This document shows positions 13,006 to 13,108 of a stretch of DNA of 13,108 nt, piece after piece (the first letter of the stretch is position 1; each line of letters begins with the position of its first letter). Source of the DNA: Elusimicrobiota bacterium. GTDB lineage: Bacteria > Elusimicrobiota > Elusimicrobia > UBA1565 > UBA9628. The DNA is taken from the NCBI GenBank assembly GCA_028871595.1, contig JAGWMT010000066.1, positions 1 through 13,108 of the forward strand, in the 5' to 3' direction. A model generated the notes under the pieces. That model saw only the letters and a program-made list of their open reading frames with translations. It ran no database searches and was not told where the DNA came from. Both the position numbers and the translations under genes were made by a program.

Positions 13006-13108
13006 TCAATTTTTCTTGAAATAGGCCCGGAATTGCTCGATCACGTAGTCGGCGTCGGCCGGCGTCATATATTGGTGGCAGCCGATATAGAACGCCGAAC
13101 GGTTGAGC
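13006..13108 (-). CDS. DegT/DnrJ/EryC1/StrS-family sugar aminotransferase, C-terminal 34 codons only
   Basis: The minus-strand frame entering from the right edge ends at TGA 13008-13006 and reads through a FYIGCHQYMT segment followed by PADADYVIEQFRAYFKK. That C-terminal signature is typical of PLP-dependent DegT-type aminotransferases (usually ending with a pattern like IGCHQYLT plus an acidic helix). These enzymes transfer an amino group, commonly from glutamate, onto a keto nucleotide sugar, which would give an amino sugar for the glycan made here. The active-site lysine lies outside the window, so activity cannot be judged. It precedes the GT2 gene by two bases, so both are in one operon. 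The identification rests on a short but distinctive tail. Confidence 0.8.
   Translation of the reverse strand, partial: LNRSAFYIGCHQYMTPADADYVIEQFRAYFKKN

Noticed and set aside
13004..13009. TTG at 13009 as the start of the lower-GC GT2 gene
   Set aside because: It overlaps the stop codon of the aminotransferase, and an ATG two codons later sits immediately before the conserved first strand.
1..13108. CRISPR array, tRNA/rRNA genes, insertion sequence or attachment site
   Set aside because: No spaced direct repeats, cloverleaf-like segments, transposase/integrase motifs or terminal inverted repeats were recognised; almost every base is in a glycan gene.

Overview
This is a GC-rich bacterial chromosomal window (about 65-70% G+C by eye) packed with surface-glycan genes. 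It holds three SDR-type nucleotide-sugar enzymes, a split thiamine-diphosphate (TPP) E1 alpha/beta pair, four GT2 glycosyltransferases, three large GT-C/GT39-type membrane glycosyltransferases, and the last 34 codons of a DegT-type sugar aminotransferase. This looks like an O-antigen, exopolysaccharide or glycoprotein cell-envelope locus. The phylum cannot be fixed from the sequence; a GC-rich Gram-negative or candidate-phylum genome is a reasonable guess. There are no rRNA, tRNA, CRISPR, transposase or phage genes, and no stretch over 300 bases lacks a gene. The long antisense ORFs are high-GC shadows.

Layout. Twelve of the thirteen genes are on the minus strand. Reading the minus strand from the right edge, the first block is: aminotransferase tail (13108-13006), GT2 (13003-12008), Dpm1-like GT2 with C-terminal membrane segments (12011-11040), and a 576-aa GT-C protein (11035-9305). 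It ends one base from the stop of the only plus-strand gene, a Dpm1-like membrane GT2 (8146-9303). A 37-bp divergent region (8109-8145) separates that gene from the second block, which runs from 8108 out of the left edge: GT-C protein, GDP-fucose-synthase-like SDR, GT2, second small GT-C protein, TPP E1 alpha, TPP E1 beta, decarboxylase/dehydratase-like SDR, and a truncated WcaG-like SDR. Most junctions overlap (ATGA, TGATG, 8- and 11-nt overlaps), so these are tightly coupled operons.

How the genes may work together (inference). The SDR enzymes, the TPP E1 pair and the aminotransferase remodel nucleotide sugars. The Dpm1-like GT2 enzymes could load sugars onto polyprenyl phosphate. The GT-C proteins, with catalytic loops outside the inner membrane, could transfer those sugars to glycan, lipid or protein. 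Each of the three GT-C genes sits directly beside a Dpm1-like GT2 gene, suggesting three donor-synthase/transferase modules.

Points most worth a second look: the stand-alone E1 alpha/beta pair inside a sugar operon (possible two-carbon sugar branching); a compact divergent promoter in which both -10 hexamers lie exactly 8 nt from their ATG (leaderless transcripts); TACAAT/TATAAT hexamers in every intergenic gap of 16 nt or more; and an unusually long first loop in the 576-aa GT-C protein.
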